DNA of 40,209 nt from Owenweeksia sp. (lineage in GTDB: Bacteria > Bacteroidota > Bacteroidia > Flavobacteriales > Schleiferiaceae), in the NCBI GenBank assembly GCA_002695025.1, contig NZNV01000026.1, positions 1 through 40,209 on the forward strand, in the 5' to 3' direction. Of this stretch, positions 7,946 through 15,934 are shown in pieces (within the stretch, counting starts at the first letter, position 1; every line of letters starts with the position of its first letter). The notes below the pieces were generated by a model. That model saw only the letters and a list, made by a program, of their open reading frames with translations, ran no database searches and was not told the DNA's origin. The position numbers were made by a program, and so were the translations under genes.

Positions 7946-8998
7946 TTAAAAACCTATAAATAAATATTCTTTAACTCTATTGGCATTATTGCCGATCTTG
8001 TGATTCTGATTTCCAAATGAATAAAGGTGATCTATCTCATGAACAAGAACATTAGTTTTATGCTTATAAAGCATAGCGACCAACTCCTCTTTATCTGGCT
8101 TACAATTGGAGCTATACGATATAGCAATGATTGAACTTCGAAATCTTTCTATTAGCTTTTCAAAAGCTTCGTAAGTTTCATTTCTCTTTGAAAAAGGAGA
8201 ACTATAGCTTTTGAATTTCTTTGTCTTAGTGTGTTCTTGTAAATCAATTCCTTCCCAATTCTTTACAAGCCCTTCAACAAAATGATAACGTCTTACATAG
8301 TCGTTATCCGAATTTGGGGTAAAGTAAGGTGGGTCCAGGTAAACCAAATCTGCTTCCACATTAAGTGATTCAGTAAGCCCATTCAGTGATTGACATTCTT
8401 TTATATTATCAAAAACAGCATTATTGAAAAGTTTAATATTTATTCTGAAATGTTCTTTCAATGAAAGCTTCATGTCTTGACGTCCATCATCATAGCGGTG
8501 ACCCACGAAGGTAAAAATGCCTCTTGGACGTTTCTTCATGCAGGATCGTGTAAGAGCTGAGAGAGCAAGAGCCTTTTTATGCTCAGAACCCAATTTGTCA
8601 ATATTGTCTCTTACCTGATCGAGAAATTTGTTATCATTATCTTCAAAGTATAATCCTTTGAACTTTTTACTAATGAAATTTTGATTTGAAGGAGTATTCA
8701 ATAAAAAATCCAAGTCTTCTTGTGAAATGATTTGGTGAGAGTTTTCGATAATAGCTTTTGAAACCGTGTGACTCAAAGCCATGAAATCATTCGTTATTAC
8801 TTTCTTTCCAAGAGTTTTAAATAGGTATCCAACAACATTACTCCCGGCAAAGGCATCATAGAAGGAATCAAATTCATATTCTAATAATATCTCACCAATA
8901 TCCTGAATAATTTTATTCTTGCTCCCCATATATCTGGTTCCGGGAAAGAGCCTGAATTGATCGTTCAATACTTCTATTTGAGTTTCTTTATCAGTCAT
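7946..8998 (-). CDS. D12-class N6-adenine DNA methyltransferase (second M subunit)
   Basis: A D12-type adenine methyltransferase that would use S-adenosylmethionine to protect the operon's restriction site. The N-terminal TRYMGSKNK segment and YDAFAGS match the SAM-binding region, and LVYLDPPYF carries the catalytic DPPY motif. I place the start at the ATG at 8998 (350 residues), which overlaps the preceding methyltransferase gene by 8 bp; a TTG three codons upstream (9007) is the alternative. The mid-protein SCMKKRPRG and TFVGHRYDDGRQD stretches look like the target-recognition part. It pairs naturally with the Dam-like enzyme, since an asymmetric type IIS site needs different enzymes for its two strands. 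Confidence 0.85.
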   Translation of the reverse strand: MTDKETQIEVLNDQFRLFPGTRYMGSKNKIIQDIGEILLEYEFDSFYDAFAGSNVVGYLFKTLGKKVITNDFMALSHTVSKAIIENSHQIISQEDLDFLLNTPSNQNFISKKFKGLYFEDNDNKFLDQVRDNIDKLGSEHKKALALSALTRSCMKKRPRGIFTFVGHRYDDGRQDMKLSLKEHFRINIKLFNNAVFDNIKECQSLNGLTESLNVEADLVYLDPPYFTPNSDNDYVRRYHFVEGLVKNWEGIDLQEHTKTKKFKSYSSPFSKRNETYEAFEKLIERFRSSIIAISYSSNCKPDKEELVAMLYKHKTNVLVHEIDHLYSFGNQNHKIGNNANRVKEYLFIGF

Positions 8999-9860
8999 TG
9001 TGCCCAATTACAATTATGTCTTTGCCAGTCCGTGTTTTTGCATTGCTGCTAATCATTCTTTTAGTTTCAATGATTTTTATCTCATATTCTGAATACAAAT
9101 CAAGAATCACTTCATGATCTGAATTGGTCAGCAAAACGTAACATCCCAAATTCACTAAGCGATCAAATTCCTCTTTCAACCTAACTTGATCTTCATGGTA
9201 AAAAAATTCCTTGGTATATCTTTTAAAGTCGGAGTGCTTGCCTACTGGATAATATGGGGGGTCTAAGAAAACAAAGTCTCCAGGCTCTGCTCGTTGATTT
9301 AAAACTGTCAAATAATCACCGAGTTGAATTATTGTATTTTGGAGAAACTCATTTGCATTTTGCAAGACTTCTTCATGTAGAAAATTTCCATTTCCTTTTC
9401 CATAAGGTACATTAAAATGTCCCTTCTTATTGACCCTATATAATCCATTAAAACAAGTTTTATTGAGATAGATTAGTCGAGCCGCTCTAAAGCTTAGTTC
9501 CAGATCAATTGGGTTTAACTGCCTAATTTCGTAGTAAAATTCTTCTTCGTTTCTGAATGTTCTTAAGTGGCTGATGACTTGATCAACATTTGACTGGATT
9601 TGCTGATATGTAATTACAAGTTCTTCGTTAGAATCTGAGATAATCGAATTTTCTGCATTTAAGCTGAAGAACATTGCACCACCACCGATAAAGGGTTCGA
9701 TGTATTTGTTAAAGGCTATTGGTGCATATTTGTGTAAGTGTGACAATAATTGAGTTTTCCCGCCAGCCCACTTAAGAAACGGTTTAATACCTACATCATT
9801 TGGAAATAAACCAAGTGGCTCTTCGACTACTGATTCTATATTTAAATTCTCTTTATACAT
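8991..9860 (-). CDS. Dam-family N6-adenine DNA methyltransferase (first M subunit)
   Basis: 289 residues, standard for Dam-like D12 enzymes. FLKWAGGKTQLL (WAGGK at 31-35) and YIEPFIGGGAMFF (53-65) form the SAM-binding motifs, and DPPY is at 200-203. The LNKTCFNGLYRVNKKGHFNVPYG segment is characteristic of Dam proteins. It would transfer a methyl group to N6 of adenine in a short target. The ATG at 9860 overlaps the controller gene stop by 8 bp, which implies coupled translation, and the second methyltransferase overlaps its own 3' end. Being placed first in the operon fits the need to methylate before restriction enzymes accumulate. Confidence 0.92.
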   Translation of the reverse strand: MYKENLNIESVVEEPLGLFPNDVGIKPFLKWAGGKTQLLSHLHKYAPIAFNKYIEPFIGGGAMFFSLNAENSIISDSNEELVITYQQIQSNVDQVISHLRTFRNEEEFYYEIRQLNPIDLELSFRAARLIYLNKTCFNGLYRVNKKGHFNVPYGKGNGNFLHEEVLQNANEFLQNTIIQLGDYLTVLNQRAEPGDFVFLDPPYYPVGKHSDFKRYTKEFFYHEDQVRLKEEFDRLVNLGCYVLLTNSDHEVILDLYSEYEIKIIETKRMISSNAKTRTGKDIIVIGHND

Positions 9861-10155
9861 GTTTACTTGGTTTAGAATATTTTAAAGTACTTTCTGCAAC
9901 CTTTAGAGCCCCTTCAGCAGTCGCTTCATCCTTTACAATGTCAAATACCTTGTCAGCAAGCCAGATAGTAAGAAGCTCATTAACATCCGTTTCTAACAGC
10001 TCTGCCAATTGAAGTACTTGCTCCCGCTTCGCTTTTCGCTCTCCACGCTCAATTTTGCTAAACATTGGAGTGTCTATTTCAAGATTGGCGGCCAATTGTC
10101 GCTGTAAAAGCCCTTGACTTTCACGTAACTCTCTTATTTTTTCACCAAAATGCAT
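9853..10155 (-). CDS. XRE-family transcriptional controller of the R-M operon
   Basis: 100 residues with a complete Cro/C1-type HTH at about 4-59 (IRELRESQGLLQRQLAANLE, then MFSKIERGERKAKREQVLQLAELLE). The remaining 40 residues are a short acidic and helical tail. It is the first gene of the defence operon and overlaps the Dam-like gene by 8 bp, the usual place for a controller protein that sets expression of methylase and restriction genes. Its upstream region holds a perfect TGAC-nn-GTCA inverted repeat (10170-10179). Autoregulation is inferred by analogy with C proteins of type II systems. Confidence 0.85.
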   Translation of the reverse strand: MHFGEKIRELRESQGLLQRQLAANLEIDTPMFSKIERGERKAKREQVLQLAELLETDVNELLTIWLADKVFDIVKDEATAEGALKVAESTLKYSKPSKHV

Positions 10156-10179
10156 GACCTGTTATATTATGACTTGTCA
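10154..10179 (-). promoter_or_regulatory. Candidate operator of the XRE controller
   Basis: tgacttgtca at 10170-10179 is a perfect TGAC-nn-GTCA dyad about 15 bp ahead of the controller ATG. A near-copy of its left half, atgacctgt, overlaps the start codon (10154-10162), 15 bp from atgacttgt (10169-10177). Two spaced copies next to the controller gene resemble C-box organisation of R-M controllers, though the sequence differs from the classical GACTnnnAGTC. Confidence 0.4.
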
Positions 10180-10274
10180 AATTTTGGCTAATATAGGAAA
10201 AGATAATGGAAGGAAAAGCAAAAACACATCAAAAACATATTTCAGGATTTTGAGGAAATAGAGGAAACTAAGGA

Positions 10275-12092
10275 TTATTCGTCCTTAGTTTCCTTAGAAT
10301 CCTGAGATTCCTCAAGTGAGGTGTTTATGTACTGGTCGTGTGCCTCACGGTGAATAAGCCCTGCTTTCACAAAGTTAGCAATGTAGCCTTCGGCTGTCTT
10401 TGCCGGAATGTTCATGGCTTTTGCTACTTCGAGATATTTCTGTCGGTTGAATGTATGCGGTAAGGCATACAGGAACTTCTCCTTCTTATTCAACCGTGTT
10501 GGTTTGGGTTCTTCTTGTGGAAGTTCTCCAAACACTTTGCTTGAATGCTTCACCAGTACTTTGACCATTGAAAGCGAAGCTTGAAAATCCCTTTCCTCAC
10601 ATATCAGCTTTTTGGAAGTGTCGCCTGTTTCCATGATCCGCAAAGCGGAGCATATCATGCAAATGCGGTAGGCAATCAAACCCAATCTTCTGATAGTAGC
10701 CATGTAGTCCAATCCTTGGAGGTTCATGTACTTTTCCTGTATCTGCCCAAAGAACTGATTGAACTGCTCTTGCTGGTCTGCTGTAAGGTAGAATTGGCGA
10801 GGCTCATCATTCATAATTTCTTTGTAGAGAGCATAGAACTCATTTCCTAAGGCTTCAAAGTAATCATCCAGTCCGTTGTCTGTTTGGCTGGCAAAGACAT
10901 TTTTCCAAACCGGGCGAACGTTCATGAAATAGAAGATGAAACGGCTGAATAAGCCGTTTTCAGCGTTGGGTATCAATGCCGAAACTTGTTTAGGCGTTCC
11001 TGAAAGGACAGTAGATAGGCAAGGGCTTTCAATGTCCACAAACTCACGGTCGGTTCTGCGATAGTAGGAAATGGTTTCATGGTGAAAGGCTTTTCTAAAT
11101 CCATCACTGTAATTCCCGTAATCGCTCTTGAAAGCATGTGCTAAGGTGTCTCCTTCAGTTTCGAAAATCAGCCCTCTGCCATCACTATCACCCAAAAGCT
11201 GATAAGCACCCGTTGAACTGTTATTTGCAGGAATGAACAGCATCTTTTCAGGTGGTTCGGCTGGTTTCTCGACACCTTCTTCCTTTCCCTTTTTCGAGTT
11301 GTATTCTACCATTTCCAATTCATAGTGCTGCTTGTGGAGTTTGGCTTGCTCCCTCAATTCTTTGTGAATGGGATTAACCAACTGTCGGCAATGCACCAAG
11401 CGGCCTTTTCCTGCGGATGCCTGGGCAGTAATGAATAGGAAGAGATTAGGGAAAACTCGTTTGCCATCATAGATGCCCGATACTTTGGGCAAACATGCGC
11501 TGATAGCTCCGAGGGAACCAAGGAGAAGAATATCCCTTTCCTCATTGGAAGTGGCAACCGCCACAACCTTTTGTAGAAATTCAGGAAGTTCAGGAAACAA
11601 GGAATCTGGAAAGGTTGGCATTTCTTCCTGTGCTTGATTTTCGGGATGGTGATATTCTGATTGAATACCATTCAGCTTTTCACTTTTGAAAGTTCGCTGG
11701 TCCTGTTTTTCTGTCCTTGGAGGAGCTATATCAATACCTGCATCTTTTGCGAGGTAGAAGAAGGTCTTTAGTGAAACTCCATGACCTTTTGATTTCAAGC
11801 AATTATCAAATTGCTTGTCGCACTCCGGGGCGGAATAGCCTGGGTAAAACTGGCTCACCCTATGAAATAGGGTGCGGCCATTTTCTCCAAACTCATCTGA
11901 AAATGCGAAGCCGATATTTACCCAATCACTATACGTGGAGGTAATATCTGTTCTATTGGCCTCAATGCTCTGGATGATGCGTTCTACTTCGTCTATTTGA
12001 GAATCTGTATTGAAAGTTGGTTGCTCTGTAACTTTCGGTTGCGGGGTTGGCTGATTAAGCCAATCCTGCGGATTGAATGGTTTTCTTTCCAT
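10275..12092 (-). CDS. DUF3987 / PriCT-2-like mobile-element replication protein
   Basis: 605 residues. The N-terminal region (about 34-118: RIIQSIEANRTDIT, DWVNIGFAFSDEFG, FYPGYSAPECDKQFDNCL) resembles the primase C-terminal-2 type domain that often accompanies DUF3987 in Bacteroidota. From about 165 onward is the DUF3987 body with a Walker A-like ASAGKGR at 225-231 and a later LIFETEGDTL segment. The C-terminal end reads as a small HTH (RLNKKEKFLYALP, AEGYIANFVKAGLIHRE). Such proteins sit beside BT4734-like proteins in integrative elements and probably act in element DNA replication or transfer. It starts 3 bp after the BT4734-like gene. Not required for the adjoining restriction system as far as the sequence shows. 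Confidence 0.8.
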   Translation of the reverse strand: MERKPFNPQDWLNQPTPQPKVTEQPTFNTDSQIDEVERIIQSIEANRTDITSTYSDWVNIGFAFSDEFGENGRTLFHRVSQFYPGYSAPECDKQFDNCLKSKGHGVSLKTFFYLAKDAGIDIAPPRTEKQDQRTFKSEKLNGIQSEYHHPENQAQEEMPTFPDSLFPELPEFLQKVVAVATSNEERDILLLGSLGAISACLPKVSGIYDGKRVFPNLFLFITAQASAGKGRLVHCRQLVNPIHKELREQAKLHKQHYELEMVEYNSKKGKEEGVEKPAEPPEKMLFIPANNSSTGAYQLLGDSDGRGLIFETEGDTLAHAFKSDYGNYSDGFRKAFHHETISYYRRTDREFVDIESPCLSTVLSGTPKQVSALIPNAENGLFSRFIFYFMNVRPVWKNVFASQTDNGLDDYFEALGNEFYALYKEIMNDEPRQFYLTADQQEQFNQFFGQIQEKYMNLQGLDYMATIRRLGLIAYRICMICSALRIMETGDTSKKLICEERDFQASLSMVKVLVKHSSKVFGELPQEEPKPTRLNKKEKFLYALPHTFNRQKYLEVAKAMNIPAKTAEGYIANFVKAGLIHREAHDQYINTSLEESQDSKETKDE

Positions 12093-12095
12093 GTC

Positions 12096-13016
12096 CTACA
12101 AGTATTTAGGATTGATGAATATTTCTGGATCATGCGGAAGGAAACAGGCTCTTGAAATGTCCTTTCCGGATTGGTCTATTTCGAGTTGGTAAGTGTGGGA
12201 AACGTAGTTTGCCACTGCTTTGAAATAGTCCTGATGTTTTGCCTGCGTCAAGTCGATTGGAATTACCCATTTGAGGCCGTCACCTGAAGGAGATACAAAC
12301 AGTAGCTCCGTTTCAAAGTAATGGTCGTTGAGTAGTGCCGTCTTGAGTGAAGGAATGTCCTTAATGTGGTCAAAATCGATTGTGAGCAAACCTGAATGTC
12401 TTTGAAGGTTTGCGTCATTTCTCTTTGAGAAAGTGCCTGAGAAGGTCACATAATCGAAATTTTGAGCCTTATACTTTCGGGCTTCCTTCGGGTCGGGAAT
12501 GTTGCGGAGTGTACTTGTACACAAAGCAAATTCATTGCCTTTGATAAGGTGGTACACTTCAACCAAGGAGGCTTGCCGACTTGGAATTGTGTTGGTAACA
12601 GGCTTATTGAAATAGCTGAAAACTGGCGGGGCCGGTTTGACTATTTCAGGAAGAGCAACTGCAGGTTGCGATTCTGCCTGAGTGTAAAAACCTTGTTGCT
12701 TACCGATACGCAAATGCAGTTCTTCATTCAGCTTGTCGAGAAGGGCTTGCCCTTCGAGGCTGAAATGTAGTGCTGCAAAATCAAAGGCATAGCCTGGTGC
12801 AATGGCTTCTTCTGAATCGGTGTGGATGGCGCAGCCGTCAACAACTTTTATCAACAATGTAGGCTTGTCCGCATTGAATGGGTTCTTCGCAGGTTTGCAG
12901 TCCCTTCCCGAAAGGGAAAGGACTGTTTCACCCGGATAGTACTGCCGTAGCACATAAGCGTAGATATTCAAGCCGTAGTGCGTTTTGTCGAGAATGACTT
13001 TTCTACTTACCTCCAT
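12096..13016 (-). CDS. BT4734/BF3469-family (VirE N-terminal-like) mobile-element protein
   Basis: 306 residues. The segment from about 150 to the end (LVEVYHLIKGNEF, then YVTFSGTFSKRND, LLTIDFDHI, LLFVSPSGDGLKWVIPI, RACFLPHDPEIFINP) is the BT4734-like domain common in Bacteroidota integrative elements, with the DFDH and SPSGDGLK motifs typical of archaeo-eukaryotic primase-like folds. The first 130 residues are a separate domain that resembles the zinc-finger end of primases but lacks a clear set of cysteines. Its ATG overlaps the 3' end of the HTH gene by 14 bp, and the DUF3987 gene follows after 3 bp, so both are read together. A role in element replication or priming is inferred. Confidence 0.8.
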   Translation of the reverse strand: MEVSRKVILDKTHYGLNIYAYVLRQYYPGETVLSLSGRDCKPAKNPFNADKPTLLIKVVDGCAIHTDSEEAIAPGYAFDFAALHFSLEGQALLDKLNEELHLRIGKQQGFYTQAESQPAVALPEIVKPAPPVFSYFNKPVTNTIPSRQASLVEVYHLIKGNEFALCTSTLRNIPDPKEARKYKAQNFDYVTFSGTFSKRNDANLQRHSGLLTIDFDHIKDIPSLKTALLNDHYFETELLFVSPSGDGLKWVIPIDLTQAKHQDYFKAVANYVSHTYQLEIDQSGKDISRACFLPHDPEIFINPKYL

Positions 13017-13299
13017 AGTGCTTTGATTTAGAAGGTGAGTAATTGGATTCCAACAAGGCTTCTATATCAGAAACCTTGTAATAGAATTTGCCATTGATTC
13101 GGCTGTATGGTAGAACCCCACTATCCCGAAGGGATTGGAGGGTTCTTTTGCTGATGTGAAGCGTTTGCATCACTACCTGTCCATCAATCCACTCTTCGCT
13201 GAATTGCTCCAAGCGTGATTTGTGGAAGTTGAGGAGGTAAGCTTTGACTGTTTTAATGTCTTGAGTTAGCGTCAAGATCATATCCATTATCTCGTTCAT
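13003..13299 (-). CDS. Small HTH protein, excisionase-like (second of a pair)
   Basis: 98 residues with a MerR/Xis-type helix-turn-helix: VVMQTLHISKRTLQSLRDSG followed by ILPYSR-like wing and KFYYKVSDIEALLE. I chose the ATG at 13299 instead of the longer in-frame GTG/TTG-type start at 13386. The ATG gives an ATGA overlap with the previous gene's stop, and the longer version would overlap that gene by 90 bp. A purine-rich gggaggg lies just upstream. Proteins of this kind occur in pairs next to integrases in Bacteroidota elements and are thought to control excision or transcription. Confidence 0.75.
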   Translation of the reverse strand: MNEIMDMILTLTQDIKTVKAYLLNFHKSRLEQFSEEWIDGQVVMQTLHISKRTLQSLRDSGVLPYSRINGKFYYKVSDIEALLESNYSPSKSKHYGGK

Positions 13300-13595
13300 A
13301 GCTTCACCCTCCCTTTCTTGATTAGGTAATCCGCTGCCCTTTGGTCTATTTCTTCCTGAGTGGAATTGCGGTTGCGTAGCAACCAAGTTTCTAACTCGGT
13401 TCTTTTGAAATAGAGTTTTTTTCCATTGGGCTTGTAGTGCGGAATGCTCCCTGCACTTGTCAACTTATACAAGTGAGATTGGGAAAGCTCCAGATACTGG
13501 CAAGCTTCATTGAAGTTCAAAACTTCCTTTGTGTAAATCCCCTGGCTCTCAATTAGGCGTTGGAGATTTTCAAGACGTTCAATTATTTCGTCCAT
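13296..13595 (-). CDS. Small HTH protein, excisionase-like (first of a pair)
   Basis: 99 residues. After a short coiled-coil-like N-terminus (EIIERLENLQRLI), VLNFNEACQYLELSQSHLYKLTSAGSIP, then KPNGKKLYFKRTELETWLL, is a textbook helix-turn-helix 17/excisionase pattern. It heads a minus-strand run of two HTH genes, the BT4734-like gene and the DUF3987 gene, joined by overlaps or 3-bp gaps. A 17-bp perfect palindrome lies 48 bp upstream and may be its operator. A DNA-bending recombination directionality factor or a repressor are both possible. Confidence 0.78.
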   Translation of the reverse strand: MDEIIERLENLQRLIESQGIYTKEVLNFNEACQYLELSQSHLYKLTSAGSIPHYKPNGKKLYFKRTELETWLLRNRNSTQEEIDQRAADYLIKKGRVKL

Positions 13596-13642
13596 GACTT
13601 AATCAATTATGAATTAGGAAATGGACATCTGGCCAAATGTCA

Positions 13643-13659
13643 TATTCGATTGTCGAATA
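13643..13659. promoter_or_regulatory. 17-bp palindrome, candidate operator upstream of the HTH gene pair
   Basis: tattcga (13643-13649) and tcgaata (13653-13659) are perfect inverted copies around ttg. The site lies in the promoter region of the HTH gene that starts at 13595 and reads leftward. A weaker inverted pair, gacat and atgtc, lies immediately to its left near 13624-13641. Confidence 0.4.
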
Positions 13660-13714
13660 CGGTGCTAAATTAGAATGGCTAACAGGGCGTTATGAGTGCA
13701 GAAAGGAAGGTGCA

Positions 13715-13735
13715 GTGCAGAGTGCAGAGTGCAGA
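13715..13735. repeat. Three tandem copies of the heptamer GTGCAGA
   Basis: Positions 13715-13721, 13722-13728 and 13729-13735 are identical gtgcaga units, followed by a partial fourth. Single related words occur at 13695-13702 and 13814-13821. The array lies between the recombinase-operon terminator and the promoter region of the HTH gene at 13595. Confidence 0.7.
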
Positions 13736-13754
13736 GTGGGGCATGAAAAATAAA

Positions 13755-13781
13755 AGCCCCCTTTTGGAGCAAAAGAGGGCT
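13755..13781 (-). terminator. Rho-independent terminator of the recombinase operon
   Basis: agcccccttttg (13755-13766) pairs with caaaagagggct (13770-13781) with one mismatch and a 3-nt loop. Read on the minus strand it is followed by a T-rich tail. It sits about 45 bp beyond the stop of the 338-residue protein. Confidence 0.75.
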
Positions 13782-13826
13782 AAACAAAAACAGAAAAAAG
13801 ATAGAAGGTGTAAAGTGCAGAGTACC

Positions 13827-14843
13827 TTATTTCAGGTTGGAAACGGACTTTTCAATTTTTTGAGCTGTTAGTTTCGGTTTCTTCTGCGACCTAAATTTTG
13901 TTCTTTCAAAGGGCTTACCCTCAGCATCAATGAAACATAGGCAAGTAACTTCCCATTGCTTCTGCTTCAAGTTCTCAACCAATTTCAGGTCGTTGTGAAT
14001 GAGTTTGATGAAGTAGAACAGTTCGCTGATGGTTCCCGTCCATACTACAGGGGTTTTGATTTCAGCATTTGAAAATATTCGCTTGAAATTTGGAACGGTT
14101 GTGTCTTGGCTTATCAGGTTGTTGAACTTTAAGCTGCTGCACAAATCGGAAATCTTTTCCTGAGCGGTATTGAGTTGCTTGTAGGTAAATGAATTGAATG
14201 GAATATCCTTTTGTTTGGGTTCTTGCTTCTTGACAGGCTGCTCCGTTGCTTCAACCTCAATGATTTGAATCTCGGTCAATAGAGGTTTCTGCGGTACTAT
14301 CTCAAGTAGTAGCTGGGTATAAAAATCCTCTATTACCAACTTATCATCAATCCAAATGCTGAAAGCATCTTGGATTTCAAGGTAAAGCTGCATGTATGCA
14401 AGCTTTAGCAATTGGATGATATAGGTGTTTGCTTTGTGTGCCTGGTCAAACTCAATGGAAGCTTTCTTGGGATCTATGTATATCAAATCAAAATCCTTCT
14501 CTTTAATCAGCTTTCCAATGTCTTTTAAACGTGTCTTTAAACGCTTGTTCAGCGTATCATCCAGCCAATAGAGTATGAGATTTTCGGTATCGTCCTCACT
14601 GATGAGGTTGAAGAGCCTTTCAACATCCGTTTTGACAGTGTTTAGAATCAGCTTAGAGTAGTACTTTGTTTTGTGGTCAAATGGCCTTTCAAATTTGATT
14701 TCATACCGGAATGGATAATCAGTGGAGGCTTCTTTCAGGGAACGAAACTTTGGAGCAAACTTTTCGTCCACGCTGTTTTTCTCTGACCAAGGGCGAAGCC
14801 CCTGGTAGAGAATATCGTCAAGTATTTTGGTTTGATTGCTCAT
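13827..14843 (-). CDS. Unknown protein translationally coupled to the tyrosine recombinase
   Basis: 338 residues, not recognised. The N-terminal 200 residues are rich in charged helical segments (for example TDVERLFNLISEDD, KRLKTRLKDIGKLIKEKDF). A lysine/glutamine linker around 205-217 follows, then a C-terminal part with VVWTGTISELFYFIKLIH and WEVTCLCFIDAEGKPF, and a very basic tail (about 315-338). No signal peptide or membrane segment. It overlaps the recombinase stop by an ATGA and is followed by a terminator, so it is the last gene of a three-gene unit (zinc-ribbon HTH, recombinase, this protein). A role as recombination accessory factor is suggested only by position; the basic tail would suit DNA binding. 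Confidence 0.7.
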   Translation of the reverse strand: MSNQTKILDDILYQGLRPWSEKNSVDEKFAPKFRSLKEASTDYPFRYEIKFERPFDHKTKYYSKLILNTVKTDVERLFNLISEDDTENLILYWLDDTLNKRLKTRLKDIGKLIKEKDFDLIYIDPKKASIEFDQAHKANTYIIQLLKLAYMQLYLEIQDAFSIWIDDKLVIEDFYTQLLLEIVPQKPLLTEIQIIEVEATEQPVKKQEPKQKDIPFNSFTYKQLNTAQEKISDLCSSLKFNNLISQDTTVPNFKRIFSNAEIKTPVVWTGTISELFYFIKLIHNDLKLVENLKQKQWEVTCLCFIDAEGKPFERTKFRSQKKPKLTAQKIEKSVSNLK

Positions 14844-15934
14844 AAGTCAAGTTTGATTTTACTGGCTGCCTCTTTTTTCTTGTCGTCAATGATTTTCGCA
14901 TAAACTTGGGTAGTTTTCAGTTCCTTATGGCCTAAAAGCTTTGAAACCGTGTAAATGTCTGTTCCCATTGTAAGCTGCAAAGTAGCGTAGGTATGACGGG
15001 CACAATGGAAAGTGATTGTTTTGGAGATTCCGGCTTTCATCATCCATTGTTGCAATTTCAGGTTGTGCCATGCCGAATACTTCAATCCTTTGAAAACTCT
15101 TTCTTCCCTTTCCTCTCGCTCACCAAGCAAGCCGAAGGCTTGTTCTGAAATGGGTAGGGTTTCCGCTCCTTTGGTTTTCTTCTGTCTGAACCTGATGTAA
15201 TAGCCCATTTCATTTGAGTGCTGCACCTCCGACCAAAGGAGCTTATTTATATCTGACCAGCGAAGCCCTGTAAGGCATGAAAAAATGAATGCCGTTTTCA
15301 GGATGGGAATTTCGCAATCTGCCTTTACTGCTGCTTGCAGTTCATCCAGTGTCAAAAATTCTCTTTCCGGTTCTCCTTGCTTGAAAGCTTCTACACCTTC
15401 AGAAGGGTTGGTTGGAATGATGCCATCCTTCACGGCCTGTTTTAGTGCTGCCCTGAGCTTGTTGAAATAGGAGTACTTGGAATTTTGAGATAGCTTCTGG
15501 TTTCCGTGGGCTATGGCCTTCTTATCGAGGTATTGTTTGAAGTCCTGGACAAATTGCCTGTCCACTTCTGTGAAAGATAAATCATAGGTGCAAAAGGCTT
15601 TCAGGTGCTTAATCATGCTGGTCCAATTGCCATGATTGCCGGGGCTGTCATCCCTTTGTTGCGCAAGCAATTCAATGTAGGAAAGGAAGCTGCCTTTTTG
15701 CTTTTCCTGATCACGAAAACCATACACACCGTTTTGGATTTCGATTTGTCTTTGCGCCCTGATGGTTTCGGCTAATTGCATGGTCTTTTTGTTGACCTCT
15801 TTTTCCTCCTTGGTCTTTGCATTAGGGTTGAGGTACAATTTTAGGTACTCGGTTTTCCGCTTTCCTTTGTGGTAATAGTCGAGGTATAAGCTGGTCTGTC
15901 CGCCCTGATTACGTTGTCTTAGTGTTACCTTCAT
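14840..15934 (-). CDS. Tyrosine recombinase (phage/ICE-type integrase)
   Basis: 364 residues with the three-part layout of Bacteroidota integrases: an arm-binding domain (1-75, QGGQTSLYLDYYHKGKRKTEYLKL region), a core-binding SAM-like domain (about 85-175), and the catalytic domain. The catalytic residues are all present: R225 in TGLRWSD, a lysine of the QKKTKG turn (251-255), H310 and R313 in HCARHTYA, H336 in LLGHKELK, and Y345 in TTQVYAKI. The enzyme should therefore be active. It is flanked by ATGA overlaps on both sides. Lying about 600 bp from the 3' end of mnmE, it probably inserted and can excise the element to the left. Confidence 0.95.
   Translation of the reverse strand: MKVTLRQRNQGGQTSLYLDYYHKGKRKTEYLKLYLNPNAKTKEEKEVNKKTMQLAETIRAQRQIEIQNGVYGFRDQEKQKGSFLSYIELLAQQRDDSPGNHGNWTSMIKHLKAFCTYDLSFTEVDRQFVQDFKQYLDKKAIAHGNQKLSQNSKYSYFNKLRAALKQAVKDGIIPTNPSEGVEAFKQGEPEREFLTLDELQAAVKADCEIPILKTAFIFSCLTGLRWSDINKLLWSEVQHSNEMGYYIRFRQKKTKGAETLPISEQAFGLLGEREEREERVFKGLKYSAWHNLKLQQWMMKAGISKTITFHCARHTYATLQLTMGTDIYTVSKLLGHKELKTTQVYAKIIDDKKKEAASKIKLDL

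Noticed and set aside
13003-13386. Longer version of the second HTH gene starting at 13386
   Set aside because: It would overlap the preceding gene by 90 bp; the ATG at 13299 gives an ATGA overlap with a good upstream purine run.
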